Origin: Nectonema munidae
Lineage: Eukaryota; Nematomorpha; Nectonematoida; Nectonematidae
NCBI GenBank assembly: GCA_030549495.1
Contig: JAUIRK010000979.1
Span: 77,001 to 141,000 of the forward strand
DNA: 64,000 nt
Reading direction: 5' to 3'
Below, piece by piece: positions 47,391-60,700 of this stretch (positions are counted from its first letter, which is position 1; every line of letters begins with the position of its first letter). The notes beneath the pieces were generated by a model. The model made no database searches, was not told the origin of the DNA, and saw only the letters and a program-made list of their open reading frames with translations. The translations under genes were made by a program, and so were the position numbers.

Positions 47391-48570
47391 AAACAAGCAA
47401 TCATTTAAGAACGTCAGCTCTAGACAACCGTGTTCAAGCCCCCGTATTTTGTAGTGCCCTGAGGAAGTATGCATATTAATGCAAAATAAATATGAATGAT
47501 GTTGGATTCGTTATCCAGAGTTTATAAATTCCAAAATTATTTTCTAAATTTTTTGTGGGAGATTTGCAAACATGTTGACGAAAAACAGTTTGAGTGTGAA
47601 CGCCGCTAATAATGATGAGATAGAATAATCTGGGGGCCAACCCTAACAGTGTGGGCAATATGGGGATAGAAAAGTGTTCACTCACTTTCAAATAAAAATG
47701 TGTTTTGGACTGACCAGTTAGAGTGATATTGAGATAGCAAATTCGGCGGCCAACAAGAACAACGAAAAATTCGGCTCCCAAATGTCCCACGCCCACAACT
47801 TTTATAAATCATGTCTAGTATTGTATTAATAAATTCGTTCCTCGTATTTTATGGGTTGACGGTCCTTCATCATTTACAGGTAATCCAAAATCGCCATACG
47901 TCACAAAATCGAAAGCAGAAAACTTGATATTGCGTTCTTTTTATCAAGATTAAATCGATCAATATGAATCGATCTGAAAATATTAATCCATTGATAAATA
48001 GTGAATAAAGAATTCAAACAATTAATCTAAAATAACCTCATAAATAGTTGTTTCAAAGATTAGCTTGTTTTTGCGACTTTAATGAAATAAGCCTGCTTTA
48101 GTGGCAGCAACATTAGAAGGGTTTTGTGCATCAGAGTGACTTTTTCAACAAAATATCACCCCACACGTTCACCAATGATCCCTTTGAGCACAAATAAAAC
48201 ATAAATACCTTGGCCAGTAAATAAAAATGTATGGCATTAAAACCTACGTTTGGCATTGTGTGCGTGCATACACAAAAAGAAAGACATTTACGAAGTCAAG
48301 TTTGGCAATGCCCACGTGAAAGTTTTTGATGATGTTAAAGGCAGCTCTCTTTATAATATCTTTTTTAATCGAAATTTGTATACTTTTTAGCAAAATTAAG
48401 GCAATTAAAATTTTAGACAAATATTTTCAATAAATTACAATTATTGCACATATTTTTAAGGGAAACTCAATCAACATCTAAGAGAACTATTGCAAACTGC
48501 TTTAACACAATTGTTTAAATTATGGAGTTACTTTGTCTTTACAATTTAAATTGTTACACTTTCTTTCTTC
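47391..48570. other. Region downstream of PCYT2, nothing recognised
   Basis: A somewhat GC-richer patch at 47.4-47.8 kb has a 106-codon minus-strand frame without identifiable domains. The rest is AT-rich. Confidence 0.3.
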
Positions 48571-48575
48571 CTTAT

Positions 48576-48581
48576 TTTATT
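48576..48581 (-). terminator. Likely PCYT2 poly(A) signal
   Basis: AATAAA on the minus strand lies about 150 nt downstream of the first in-frame stop (48733-48735) of the last recognised PCYT2 exon. Confidence 0.45.
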
Positions 48582-48732
48582 CTAGCATGGGAAAATAGCT
48601 AGTTCAATTTTAAATTTAACATTTTTTCGCAAATTAAATAGCATGAGGCTTTTTGAAATATAAAAAATTCGGAAAGCGGCACGTCAATCAAATATGATGA
48701 CACTTCTGAAGAACATATGCGCATTGTGCGTG

Positions 48733-51700
48733 TTACCTGTTTTGTATGATTCTTTCCAAAACTTTGGAAGTCGTTAATTCGTTGTGACTATTCACGATCT
48801 GAAAGATGTTGTGCTTTTTGGGATAGGCAAAAGGATCTAGGTTGTTTTCATCATTCGGAACAAATGTTTCACCGTGACACACAACGGAAATGTCAAAGTG
48901 CTTAACAAGATCTTCAGTGACGGTGTAAGGAGCTCCAATCAAAACTTCATTCACAAACTTAAAAGCAAAAAAATAAGCAGGCATGAACATTTTTTGTACG
49001 TGTCAAAATCAAAAAATTATTCATCCATGAAAAATTGTATCCAATCATTGAAGCCAAAGAGAATACCATTCACCAAAAGTAAGTAACAATGAGGCTTCAT
49101 AAAACGAGGCATGATTCCATTAATTTCGTTAGCCCTTTAAGTTCTCGATTGTTGACAACGAATCTTAGGCTGATCTTTTTGAATAAGTTTTGATTTTAAT
49201 TTTGATAGAATTTTAAAAATTCAGAAGAATATTCACACATCAACAAATTATTTCACAAAATAAATAATTACTGTTCCTTCTATGTTGCTTCATCATGCTT
49301 ACAATAACATGATTGTGCAACATATGGGAAGAGTGAAGTGTTTTCCTCTCAAAACATGGAGGAAACGCTATCAAGTTTCCATAATGGCGACTGTTTTTTC
49401 TGTGTAATTACATTGTTAGTTTAAGAGCAAAAAAGATCATTCCAAAGTGGAAATTTACACTTGAAGACAAATAAAAAGCACAAAGCATTGAAGAAATATT
49501 AAGTATATCCTATTGATTCGAAATCTATTTGTGATAAAATTGAAAAATTATTTGAAAAATCTGTGCTCAATTCTCCGAGTAAAAACATTTATAAGGAACC
49601 TCTTACTACTCTGGAGTTGTTGCCAATTCTAGCATTCTAAATAATGATCCTAAATATTTATTTAATGCTTCTCCCACAGTTAAGATACAAAATTTTTTTA
49701 ATGTGAATGATAAATCCAACACTAAAGAATTGATTGATCTTAAACTATCTCCTGCGAAAAATACTTTTAAGTCTACTACGTTTAAAAAGTGTTTCTTCTT
49801 ATGACACTATTTCTTTCAATCTGAAAAAAACAAACTTTTTCTAAACAAACTGGAATGTAGTTATCCTACCCCTCGCATACCAGCTCTCATAATTTATAGA
49901 GTTTATGATTCTTATGATTTGAAATATTACACTGAGACTATTTGTATGCAAAATGGTATTGCCAAGGAATCTCTCTTTAAAAATTTGTAAACTCAAAAAT
50001 AAAGTGTCTGGATTATGTAACTTAGTATTCAAAGTATCCTCTTCATTTGTCGGAACATTTTATAAAAAACAGCATATTTTTATTGATTCAATGGCTTTCA
50101 GAACTAGGTTGTTTCATTCAAATATTGAATGCAAATATTATACCCTTAGTGAATGCAAGGGTTCTCAGTTGTGTCGTTTTTGTGGCTTACATCACAATTC
50201 CATGGAATGTAACAATAAGCAGGATAAACATTTTTGCATTTTATGCTCAAAAAGCAAACTTGAGTTCAATCATGCAGAGAACTCAAAATTTTGTCATTCT
50301 CTCAATAAAATTAGAGTTAATTTGAAAAACCGTGATGAAGATTCTTTGAACTCTCTCAACACATATGCCAATAAGCTGTAATGATCTTAATGATATTAGC
50401 AATACTATAACACGTACCAAAGATTTTATTACATTTCTGATATGCTTAACAATCTTTCCAATACTAGTAATTTTTCTACAACACCCACTGATTACATTTT
50501 TCCTGAGGACACTTTCAAGCCAACTTTTTTGATGAAGCTTCTCTCAGCATATGTTATATCAATGCTTACTGCTAATTTTGGACATTTAGTTATTCTTCTG
50601 GCATCGAGAGCCATATCTTCTCTTCACTTCGTTGTTTTAACGGAGATTTGGCAGCCTGGTCAATTTTTAAAATATGAAATATCTTTTTCTTCTTGTTAAT
50701 TTTTTATAAAAACTCATTTAGACTTTTACCCTGTGATTCAGGCACATCTGGTGTAAATGTTTGTGATTACCTGCTCTTAAAATTCTCTATTGATAAATAC
50801 CCGTTAAATATATGTGTAATATACAGACCTCCATCATCCGACATCAATTCTTTTCTTTCTTTCATTTTAATAATCTATATTTTCTAAAATCTGATACTAA
50901 AACCATTATGTGTGGTGATTTTAAGATAAATTACTTAAAAGATATTCATTGTAATGAATTATTACCCTAGCCTACTGCATTTTGGCCTTTACCCTTTAAT
51001 AACCAAATCCTACTCATAATTCTTATTTATAATTTCTTATTTTTATTGTCTTATTTCACTAAAAGACAATCAAATGATTCTGATCCTACTGAAAAACGAT
51101 CATATTGTAATCAAAATATAAATAGTTTCCTATCTAGATGATCTAATGCTGATTTTTCCAACATTTTCTTGCTCGCCAATGTTAACTATGCCTTTCATTC
51201 TTTCTTGCGTAAATTTAAAGGAATTTTTGATCAATGCTTTCCTCTAATAAAAGTGAAATCTCAAAAAATGCAAATACAGTCAACTCTCTATACACCGGAT
51301 GCACTCGGGACCCGAAAAAAAATTCGGTTTAGACAGAGATCCGGTTTATTGAGAGTTATGTTTTTTACAATTTTTCACCCATTTTTTAATACCATGACTC
51401 ATTCTAATCATATATTGTAACTTTGATGTTTAAATAGAATCATAAAAATATTTTCGAAAATTTATTTTTTTTAGTGACATTAATATAATTTTTAATACAA
51501 GTTTGTTTGAATTTCATAACATTTTTGTAATAACCAAATTGTTTTTAAGGATGAGGCTTTCGACTTCTCTTTGCATTTTTGGATCTTGTTGATATGCAAA
51601 GTCACTCAGTTTTTGAGCATTTGGGCTACTTCAAACCGAGAAAGTTTCGTGTTGATTTGAGTCACTTGTTCGCCAGCATCGCTTTGTCCATCGATGGATT

Positions 51701-54700
51701 CAGATTCATGGACTTCCTGATTCAATAATGCTGCTTCGAAATCAGAAAGATCTTCTGTCGCCAAAATATTGTCAATGTCTATAAACTCGTTGGTTGTCAT
51801 CCTTGATTCACCAAAATAGGTAACAAGCTCGTCAATGGAAACATTTAATTTATCTGTTTCATCTTTGGCATCTGTACAGTCTTCCATCGTGAAGCCGCTG
51901 TTCTTGAAGCATTTTATGATTGTTGAAGTGGCGCCTTTTTCCATTGCTGAAGCAATCCACTTTATACAATCTAAAATATTGATTGACTTAGTTAATTGAA
52001 CCAAACTTGGTTGTTCATCAATTTGTGCAAACAAATGAACCATCAGGGGTTTTCTATAACCTATTTTGAATGATCTAATCGCACCCAAATCGAGTGGCTG
52101 AACACAGCCTGTAGTGTTTGAAGGAAAAAACTTGAGTGAAATGTTCTTTAGAACAATATCTGGTTGATGAGATGTAGCATTATCCAAGAACATGAGAATT
52201 TTTCTTTTTTTCCCGTATCATTTTTCTGTCTACTTCTCCAATCCAAAAAGAAAAAATTTTTGATGTCATCGAAGCATTACTATTAGCTGCATACTTTACA
52301 GGTAAACTATCGGTTTTGACTCCTTTGAAACATCGCGGATTTTTTGATTTGCCAATGACCAGAGGCTTGAGTTTTTCACCGGTAGCACTGGTAGCGAGCA
52401 TAACAGTCACTCGTTCTTTGGATACTTTCACACCGCTTTTTGATTGATGCTTAGCAGCCAGAGTTTTTTCAGATATGGCCCGAAAATATAGGGCCATCTC
52501 ATTGCAATTAAAAATATTACACAGCTCGAAACCCTGTGTTATATCCTTCAAACGACAAAACCAATCTTCAACTATTGAACAGTCAACATTACTTTTTTCA
52601 CCGCATAGAGCATAAGACTTTACCGAAAACCTTGATTTCCAATTAGTCAACAACCTTGAATTGTGTTAAAATTGTTGTTCAAATTTGAACTTACTTCTAT
52701 ATACACATCATTGTTTAATTTCAATTATTATTTTTACTACATAAATTCAAAGTGTTGAAAAATCTTTTGTTTATGCTTCAATTAATTGTATTTTTGTTCT
52801 TTTCCTTAGCTTTATATCATTTTTTGTGTCGGGTATAGACAGAGGATGTCCGGTTTACACAGAATTAAAATACATTGGAAAGAATAGAAGTCTTTTGGGA
52901 CTTTGAAAATAATCCGGTTTAGACAAAAATCCGGTATATTCAGAGTCCGGTTTAGACAGAGTTTAATATAGTTTGATGGGCAACTTTTTCGCTACAAAAA
53001 ACGCAAAGCATTTTTACATAAAATGTTCAAAAAAATCCTAATTTTACAAGTTGCAAATGAAACTATCAAAAACGAAATTTTTCACCAATAGACTTGACAA
53101 TGATGAATGTGACATTTGGGGAACTTTGAATTATCTAAATAAATTTTAAAAAAAATGTAAACAACTCTTCGGCTGTGGATTTTTCTTAAACTTTTTCTTT
53201 TTTAACGTTGAATCCATCTACTACATCCTCTAACTTTATCAATAATACAGTTCGGCTTAATTTAAACCCTTTTTGTTCTGAAGCTTTTACTTTGAATGAT
53301 CTATATATAGGAACTGCCTCACTCAAAAATCATAAATCCCTTGGCTATGATGAAGTTAATCTTATAAGATTACTATTTATTCCCTTTCTGTATTCATATC
53401 GAATACATTAATTTATTCATATAATCTGTCTTCACTCAGGTGTTTTTCCAGATTGCCTAAAATTAACAGAAGTTGTACCAGTTTTGAAACCTACAAAAAT
53501 CCCGTCTTGATATTAACAACTTTCGTCCAATTTCCATAATAGCGAATTTTTCTAAAATTTTGGAAAAAATGGTCTATGATAGAGCGCTTATTTATGTTAA
53601 TGAAAATAACATTATATTGATAATAATAGATCATTTTCCTTTTTAAAAAATAAATGCACTGCATCTGCCATTCTTAGCCCACTTTAAAACATTTCTAACT
53701 TTTTCTACAGTCCATTTTCTTCCTTATGCATATTCTTCGGCTTTTCTGAAGCTTTTGATAATATCAACCATTCCTTATTGTTGTATAAATTATAAATATA
53801 TGGTTTCCCATCAAAAGTGCATGACTGGTTTTCAGGTTATCTTTCTAAGAGATTTTTTGTCAGAAATAATAACGTAGACTCCGGGATTATTTCCTATCAC
53901 TCAGGAGTCCCCCAAGGCTCCATATTAGGTCCCTTGCTATTTCCTCTCTATATTAACCGTTTGCCCTCTTATTTGTCAGGTTTTTGTAATCCCATATTCA
54001 ATGCAGATGATGTTTGTTTACACTTTAAAATGAATAATTTCAGTTTTAATTGTGATAATATCAATAAGGCTCTTGCTTGATAGTGTCACACACAACACGG
54101 TGCGATAACAATTTGTTTAAGTTGAATACTGGAAAAGTGTTTATATGCTTTTCTCTAAGCGTAAAACACATTCTAACTTCCGTCTTAAAATTGATATCAT
54201 TAAAAAGTTGTAAATTTTATTATTTAGGTTTAAACTTAACCACTAATCTTTCCTGGTTCGTACATATCAGCCATATAATTTATATATTTTCACATAAGAT
54301 TAAAATTAGACTCTACTATGCATGCATATATATATATATCCACATTTACAATACTGTAATATTTTTTGGTGTACTTCCAACTGCTCCTTCTCTGTAAAGC
54401 TATGTAAGTTAGAAAATAAAATCATAAAGTATATCAATTATAATTGTACATCTAATCTTTTGAATTGCATGAATATTTTTAACTTGAATAAATATCTCAC
54501 TATATACAACTTGACAGTTCATATTTTGCTAGATGTAAGATTTGATACACCTCATACGATGTAATATTAATAATATATTAATTAATATATTTGTCAAATA
54601 ACACTGTCCAACAACCCAAAAATTACTGAGCAGAGAAGGACCTTTTCTGGGGTAATTTTTTGCGTAGATTACGAAAATGACACCCATTTTTGGCTATTAG

Positions 54701-57700
54701 GTCTCAATGTTTTGTAAATCGTGATTGAAATTTTTACATTATGTAAATTTGACACTTGCACGTCAGTTTCAAAATTACCTGTTATATCTAACATATATAT
54801 AATTATATATAATATATTGTTATTTTCAGCTAGATATAATACTTAGATAAATGAAAATGCCTAGAGGAACTTGTAAAAACAATTCGGATAATTTTTGTTT
54901 TATTTGTGGATGTGTAACAAAGGCCTATAAACGAAAAATATCAAAATACGTCAAAAAACTTTATAAACTATATATCCAAATTGAAGTGGGAGATCAAGAC
55001 AAGAAACGGGCACCACATATATGTTATTCGTTTTGCTTCCTTGTTCTATCAAAATGGGCAAATGGGTATGGGAAAGGCCTGTGAGAGATCTTAATTTAAC
55101 AAAACATCAGAGTGAAGTCTACTCACTATTCGCGGCTACAAGAAAAGAATTTGTTGCATAAAGATGTTCGAGTGAGCATAAAGAAAGTTCAATTTAAAAT
55201 ATGAACGTTTTAAACATTCATGCTTTTTTATGAATTTTTTTGGGTATAATATATGCCTACTTCGTTTTAATAAATATTACTCGGTGTGAATACATGAAAA
55301 ATATTGTTTTTCTATTTATTATTTTTAAAAAGTACAAAAATATATAGAGAATCGAAGATTTAAAAAAATTAGTCGTTATATATATGTGTACAACCACGTA
55401 GCTATGGGGCACTTAGGGCCGGGCCCCTCCATCTAAGTTATGGGCCCCACCATCAAAAAATTGAAATTTACAAATTAAAATGAAATAATGAATTAATTTT
55501 TGACTATGGGCTGCTCATACTAACAATAAAAAGCAAATAAAATCAAAATATAGAAAAATTATTGATATCATTGAGGGTAACGATCAAACCGTTAACTTTG
55601 TTAAGATGGGCAAGAAATAACCATGATAAAATCGGTATCCGGTAATTTCATCGCGGTAATTTCATCGTGGTAACTTCATCGTGGTAATTTCATCGCATAG
55701 TAAATTCATCGTGATGCAATACATCGTTGGTATCTTCATCGTCAAGTATTTTCACAAGTAGAGAACGGAGCTTATAAACACAAAGAAAAGGTAAGAGAAG
55801 CCAGTAGGTAAGCATGTATATTAGTGCCCCACTTGGCCCCTCCAAATATAAATTTCTGGCTACGTTACTGTGTGTATATATTTGTCATTTGCATAAATAA
55901 AAGTGGTGACGCTACTAGTGAACTTACTTTGTAGGAAAGGACACTCAAGACACGCTCTTGCAAGTTCATGATTGGGAAATTTGCGCCTTTATATCGATTC
56001 ACAGTCTGGAGAAAAATTTAATAACAAAATTGGATGAAATAAGAAAACAAGAACCTCGGCAAAATTTCTTATCATTTTAACTTTGACATTTTATCTTGTA
56101 TATGTGTATCAAACAGAAGAGAAAACGGTGAAAGCGCAGAGGAATTTTATTCTTAAATTTCGAAGGTACAAAGATCCATTCATTGTTAAAATAAGAAACA
56201 TAAAAAGATTTCGTTATTCCTTCACATTTTTCTCTTCTTTTTGTTACTTCTATAATTATTTTTTATGGAGACGCGTTTCTTTATCTAACTGTTATACAGG
56301 GTGTTATTCGATGTACATTCGATGACTTTTTACAAAAGATAATTTTATGAAAATAATGAAAAAGAATGTTCAATATTCTAATTTCTAACACATTATGTCA
56401 AGAAGGCAGCCAAGCACTCCTGACGCTTCAATTTCACTTCTAAATCTGTGATTTCCACTTCCTTTTGGGTTAATCTGAAAAACACGGTTCATTTTTTCTG
56501 TAAGATGAGTCTTTGTTGAATTATCATAATACAAGTCACTCTTTTCCAATATTCTAATGGCTTCTACTTTTAGAAAAATTGTTACTTTGAATGGAAAAAA
56601 TCGGATTGTATCATCTTGATGAACTTCCACATCCTGTAGATAAGCATACACTCAATCACATAGCAATACATGTGACAAAACATTAACAAATGTAGTGGCA
56701 GTATTGGTGATACGCTGACACAAACTTTTACACATTTTGATGACTTCGGCTCTTTGCTGGAATGTGAATAGCATGGATGATGAGCTACAATTGACGAAGC
56801 ACGTTCTACACAAAGAGCATGTATGTATTCTTTCTAGAGCAATGCACGGGCATACTTTATGAAGTCCGTATCCGCCTAAAGTATGTGCCGCATCTTATTT
56901 GCGGCTTTCTGGCTTTTGATGCGTATACTAACAATCCTATCTAGCCTCTTAAAAGTATTTATGCCAGAGATTTATTGATTCTGACTACTTCCATTATCAA
57001 TTTTGAGTATATTGTTAATGTTTTAGTATGTTTCTTTTTTTATGTATAACTTTAATGTTAAAATAAATAATAAATCTCTCTCCCAATTAATTAAAAAATT
57101 CATAGGTCTCCTTTAGTTATGTTTGGTGACAAGACTCTGTATGAATTTTTTGGTTTGGATTAAAGTCGTTACTTTAAACACCATTGAGCGCGACAAGCAC
57201 GACTAAACCAAGGTTCGTTGATGAGTATGGAGCTGATGTTTACTTTGATGTGGTTAATTCTCATAGACTCGCTTTCACAACAACGGATAAACGTGATAAA
57301 ACAAGACAATTAGAATTAGTTTGGATAACACTCCAAATTTTTTATGCCGTAGAATAGCCTCCTCTACCTACGCAAAGGTGGAGAAAGAAGTGAAACGCTT
57401 CCAGGAGCTTCAAACCGAAGCACTCATCAGACAGAAGCAGCTTTTCAAAGAAGACAGTTGGAACTCGTATGCTAAATAGGGGGACCTTGAAATGCTGGGC
57501 CAGTTGCTTGAGCTAAACATCTCCAAAATCTCACATTTTCTCCACCTATCATACTGTGATATGTCAGAATAAGCTGTTTCTTGTTAAATGCTGAAAGTAT
57601 AGTAGGAACAAAACAAAGTTACACGAAACCGCAACAAAAAGAGAGCTTCGAAATAGAAAGGGCAAGCAGCTTCTTTTCTTGAGTTCTTCGAGTTAAAATT

Positions 57701-60700
57701 GTATTTTTTGAAGAAGAAAAAATTCAGTCTGTCGAGTTTTGCCTTTTAACCCTTTAAAGACAGCAAGTTTGAAGACTAATCGTGTGCCTATACTTTTAAT
57801 AGAATTTTATTTAAAAGCATACACTTTTGATTTTCCGGGTCACCAGTATTCCACTGGTCCTTAAAAGGTTCAAAATATAAAATAGATAATATTACGTCAC
57901 AGAAAGTCATGGTCAGGCTGGCCCATCTATCTACCGCAATCTACACGCATGCATTTGCATCAGGGGCGCACATCCTCAAAATTATTGGGAGGGGGCGAAA
58001 TTTTTTTGCTGCAATTTTCAAAATTAGTGGTCTGGAAATACCACGGGAGACCAAATATTCAAGCATTCCTTTAAAATAGAGTGTATTCATCGCATACCTA
58101 AATTTATAAGACTACTTTATATTTTTTTTACAAAATTGGTGAATTTAAATACTATACTTCCAGCGAAAATATTTTATTTTGCATATCGAATATACACTAG
58201 TTTAAAAAAATCCAAAATAGTTGGGGGAGGGGAGGAATAAGCTTTTCATTTGAAAATGAAGTAGTCTATCAGGCACATTACAGCAATTCTCGCCCCCCCC
58301 CCCCCGGATGTGCGCCCCTGATTTGCATGTACATTTTGTGGCGTTGTTGACACAAACTTTCCTATTTATCTGCATTAATACACGCCTGACACTAAAAACA
58401 TCTAGAGATGCATACGCACATGCATAAATAAATAGATGCATAGGAATACATACATATTGGCATTAGAAATACCTAAATCACACATAAGCACGAAATACCT
58501 AAGCACGCTTCGAAAATTGCACAACCTAATTCTTACACCCCATATCAAATTTACATTTTGTCCCAATGGAGAAGACAGTTATTGGACATTTGTCAGTAGG
58601 GCAGTTGACATAGAGACCTATTTTCCAAAGTATGGCGCATACACATTACTGATTTTAAAGCAGAAATGGGGAATCTGATTTTAATAAGTACTAGAAGTCG
58701 GACATTTTACCTCCGACTCCCAATCCCTGTTTTAAAGTAAGGATTTCGCGCAATAAAAATGCAAACACAAGAAAATTAAGAAAAGTTATTGACCGAATCC
58801 GTGTGCAGGCCTACGATTAAGTAGCTGCCAAGTTGGGAAGCTTCAGAGAGAAAATCGAGGTGGCCGATGTTGAACAAGTCAAAGGCGCCAGAAGTGTAGA
58901 CGACACGATCTTCAGGCTATCAATCAAAGAGCATAGAATGTAGAAGTGTTGAAAATATTGTGAACATAAAGTACCGATCTTTCCTTTCCATCAGAAAATT
59001 GAACAATCTTTTTATTTGAAGGGAAAAATTGTGACACGATGGACTTTCTCTTTCCTGATTGCGACTTAAAATTGAGTTGTCAAAAAAGAATGTACAAAAC
59101 TGACTTTAAAGTAAATTTTTTATCTTAAAGTTTTAAGCGCCAAAACTTAGACTAATCATCCAACAAGGAATGCTAGTGAAGAAAGTCATTATTAAAAGTT
59201 GTAGAAATAAGGGGAACTTTGGTAGCCAATCGAATGCGCTAAAAGCATGAACAAGCCTTTTGATTGGAAAAGCAGAAAAGAAGTCAATGTAAGACACACG
59301 ATACTAAGAATTGTGTTAAGAAAACAACAGATTAATGAACAACGCATATTACGTGGAATGAATAAAAGAATACACTGCGTGCCAGGGTTGGATCAAATAA
59401 ATTTGTATTTTTACATCCTATGTTGGTGCATTTTTATTTGTATTGCGTAAACCCCGGAAGAATTTCTTTTTATCAGTGAAACTACAAATTAATTTCAATA
59501 AAATATAAAGTCCTTAAGTGTCATTAAGGAAATCTCATGGTAATCGCAAGTGACACTCAATGTCTTATACAATCGATAGCGATCGTTTCGAAGTAAATAT
59601 TCAAAATATGAAAGTTAGGAAAGACAAAACATTTTTAATAAGAAATTATTGAACGAAGGCTATTTCAATATTAGAACATATATGAAGGAATTTGACGTAT
59701 ATTCGATAATAAATTAGATAAAATAATTTAGCTTATATTTAAAACTTACTTAACAGGCTAAATATGTTGTAATGACTACAATGATAGTTGCATGAAATGT
59801 TTCAACCGATTGAGTCTCAAAAGAGAACGCAGAGGAACACTTACTTCCAATCGAATTAAAGAGGAATTATTAAAAGCGTCTGATTTGTTTGCTCCTAAAC
59901 GCGTTAGAGGCGAAAGTTGAATAATATTTGTAAACATCGTGGCAAGAGAGTAGCTAATAATTTGTAGAAATCATAAATGATTCCATAATTAGCGAGCAGT
60001 CGTATATTCTTATTTTTAAAGTTAACATGATTTTATGACATTTAAATTATGCCCGTGCGACAATTTTTATTAGCAGAGATAGTAATACCAAATTTGAATA
60101 CTTTAAAATTTTAATTTTTTTGAATACTCTGTCACTATTTAAATATTTTAAAAAATATCATTTAAATTTAAAACCAAATAGCAATCTTACACCTATACAT
60201 CATATCCTATATATCGGCGTGGGAAAATCAATTCTTGGCTCCAGCGAATTAAAAAAAAGGTATGAAAAGTTTCCTCCAATCATTTTTAAAGTTAGGACAC
60301 GGAAACAAAGTTGTCTTCTAGATGTACGAATTTGAAGGAGCTAACAATAAGAAAACGTTTTAAGCTCTGTAAATATGATTTTCCAAAAGACATCATAGAC
60401 ATTAGCCCGTTAAGTATCAGACAAAAATGTTGTACTAAATTTTGGACCATTATTGGCATTATAAAATCTCTAAAGCAGTGGGGTAGACTTCTCTGATTCG
60501 CAAAAATGAAATTAGAAATACAAAGAAATTAAAGCGTATCAAACTGATGAAAAAATATATTATTATTAAATGAAATCAAATTTGACAAAGTTATAATCTT
60601 GTCTTCCTTTTCATATATTCAAATATAGAGCTTGGAAGATATCAGGAATAAAGGAAGATTCATACCATTTTATCTGTGGAATCAGTGTCAATGGAAAATT

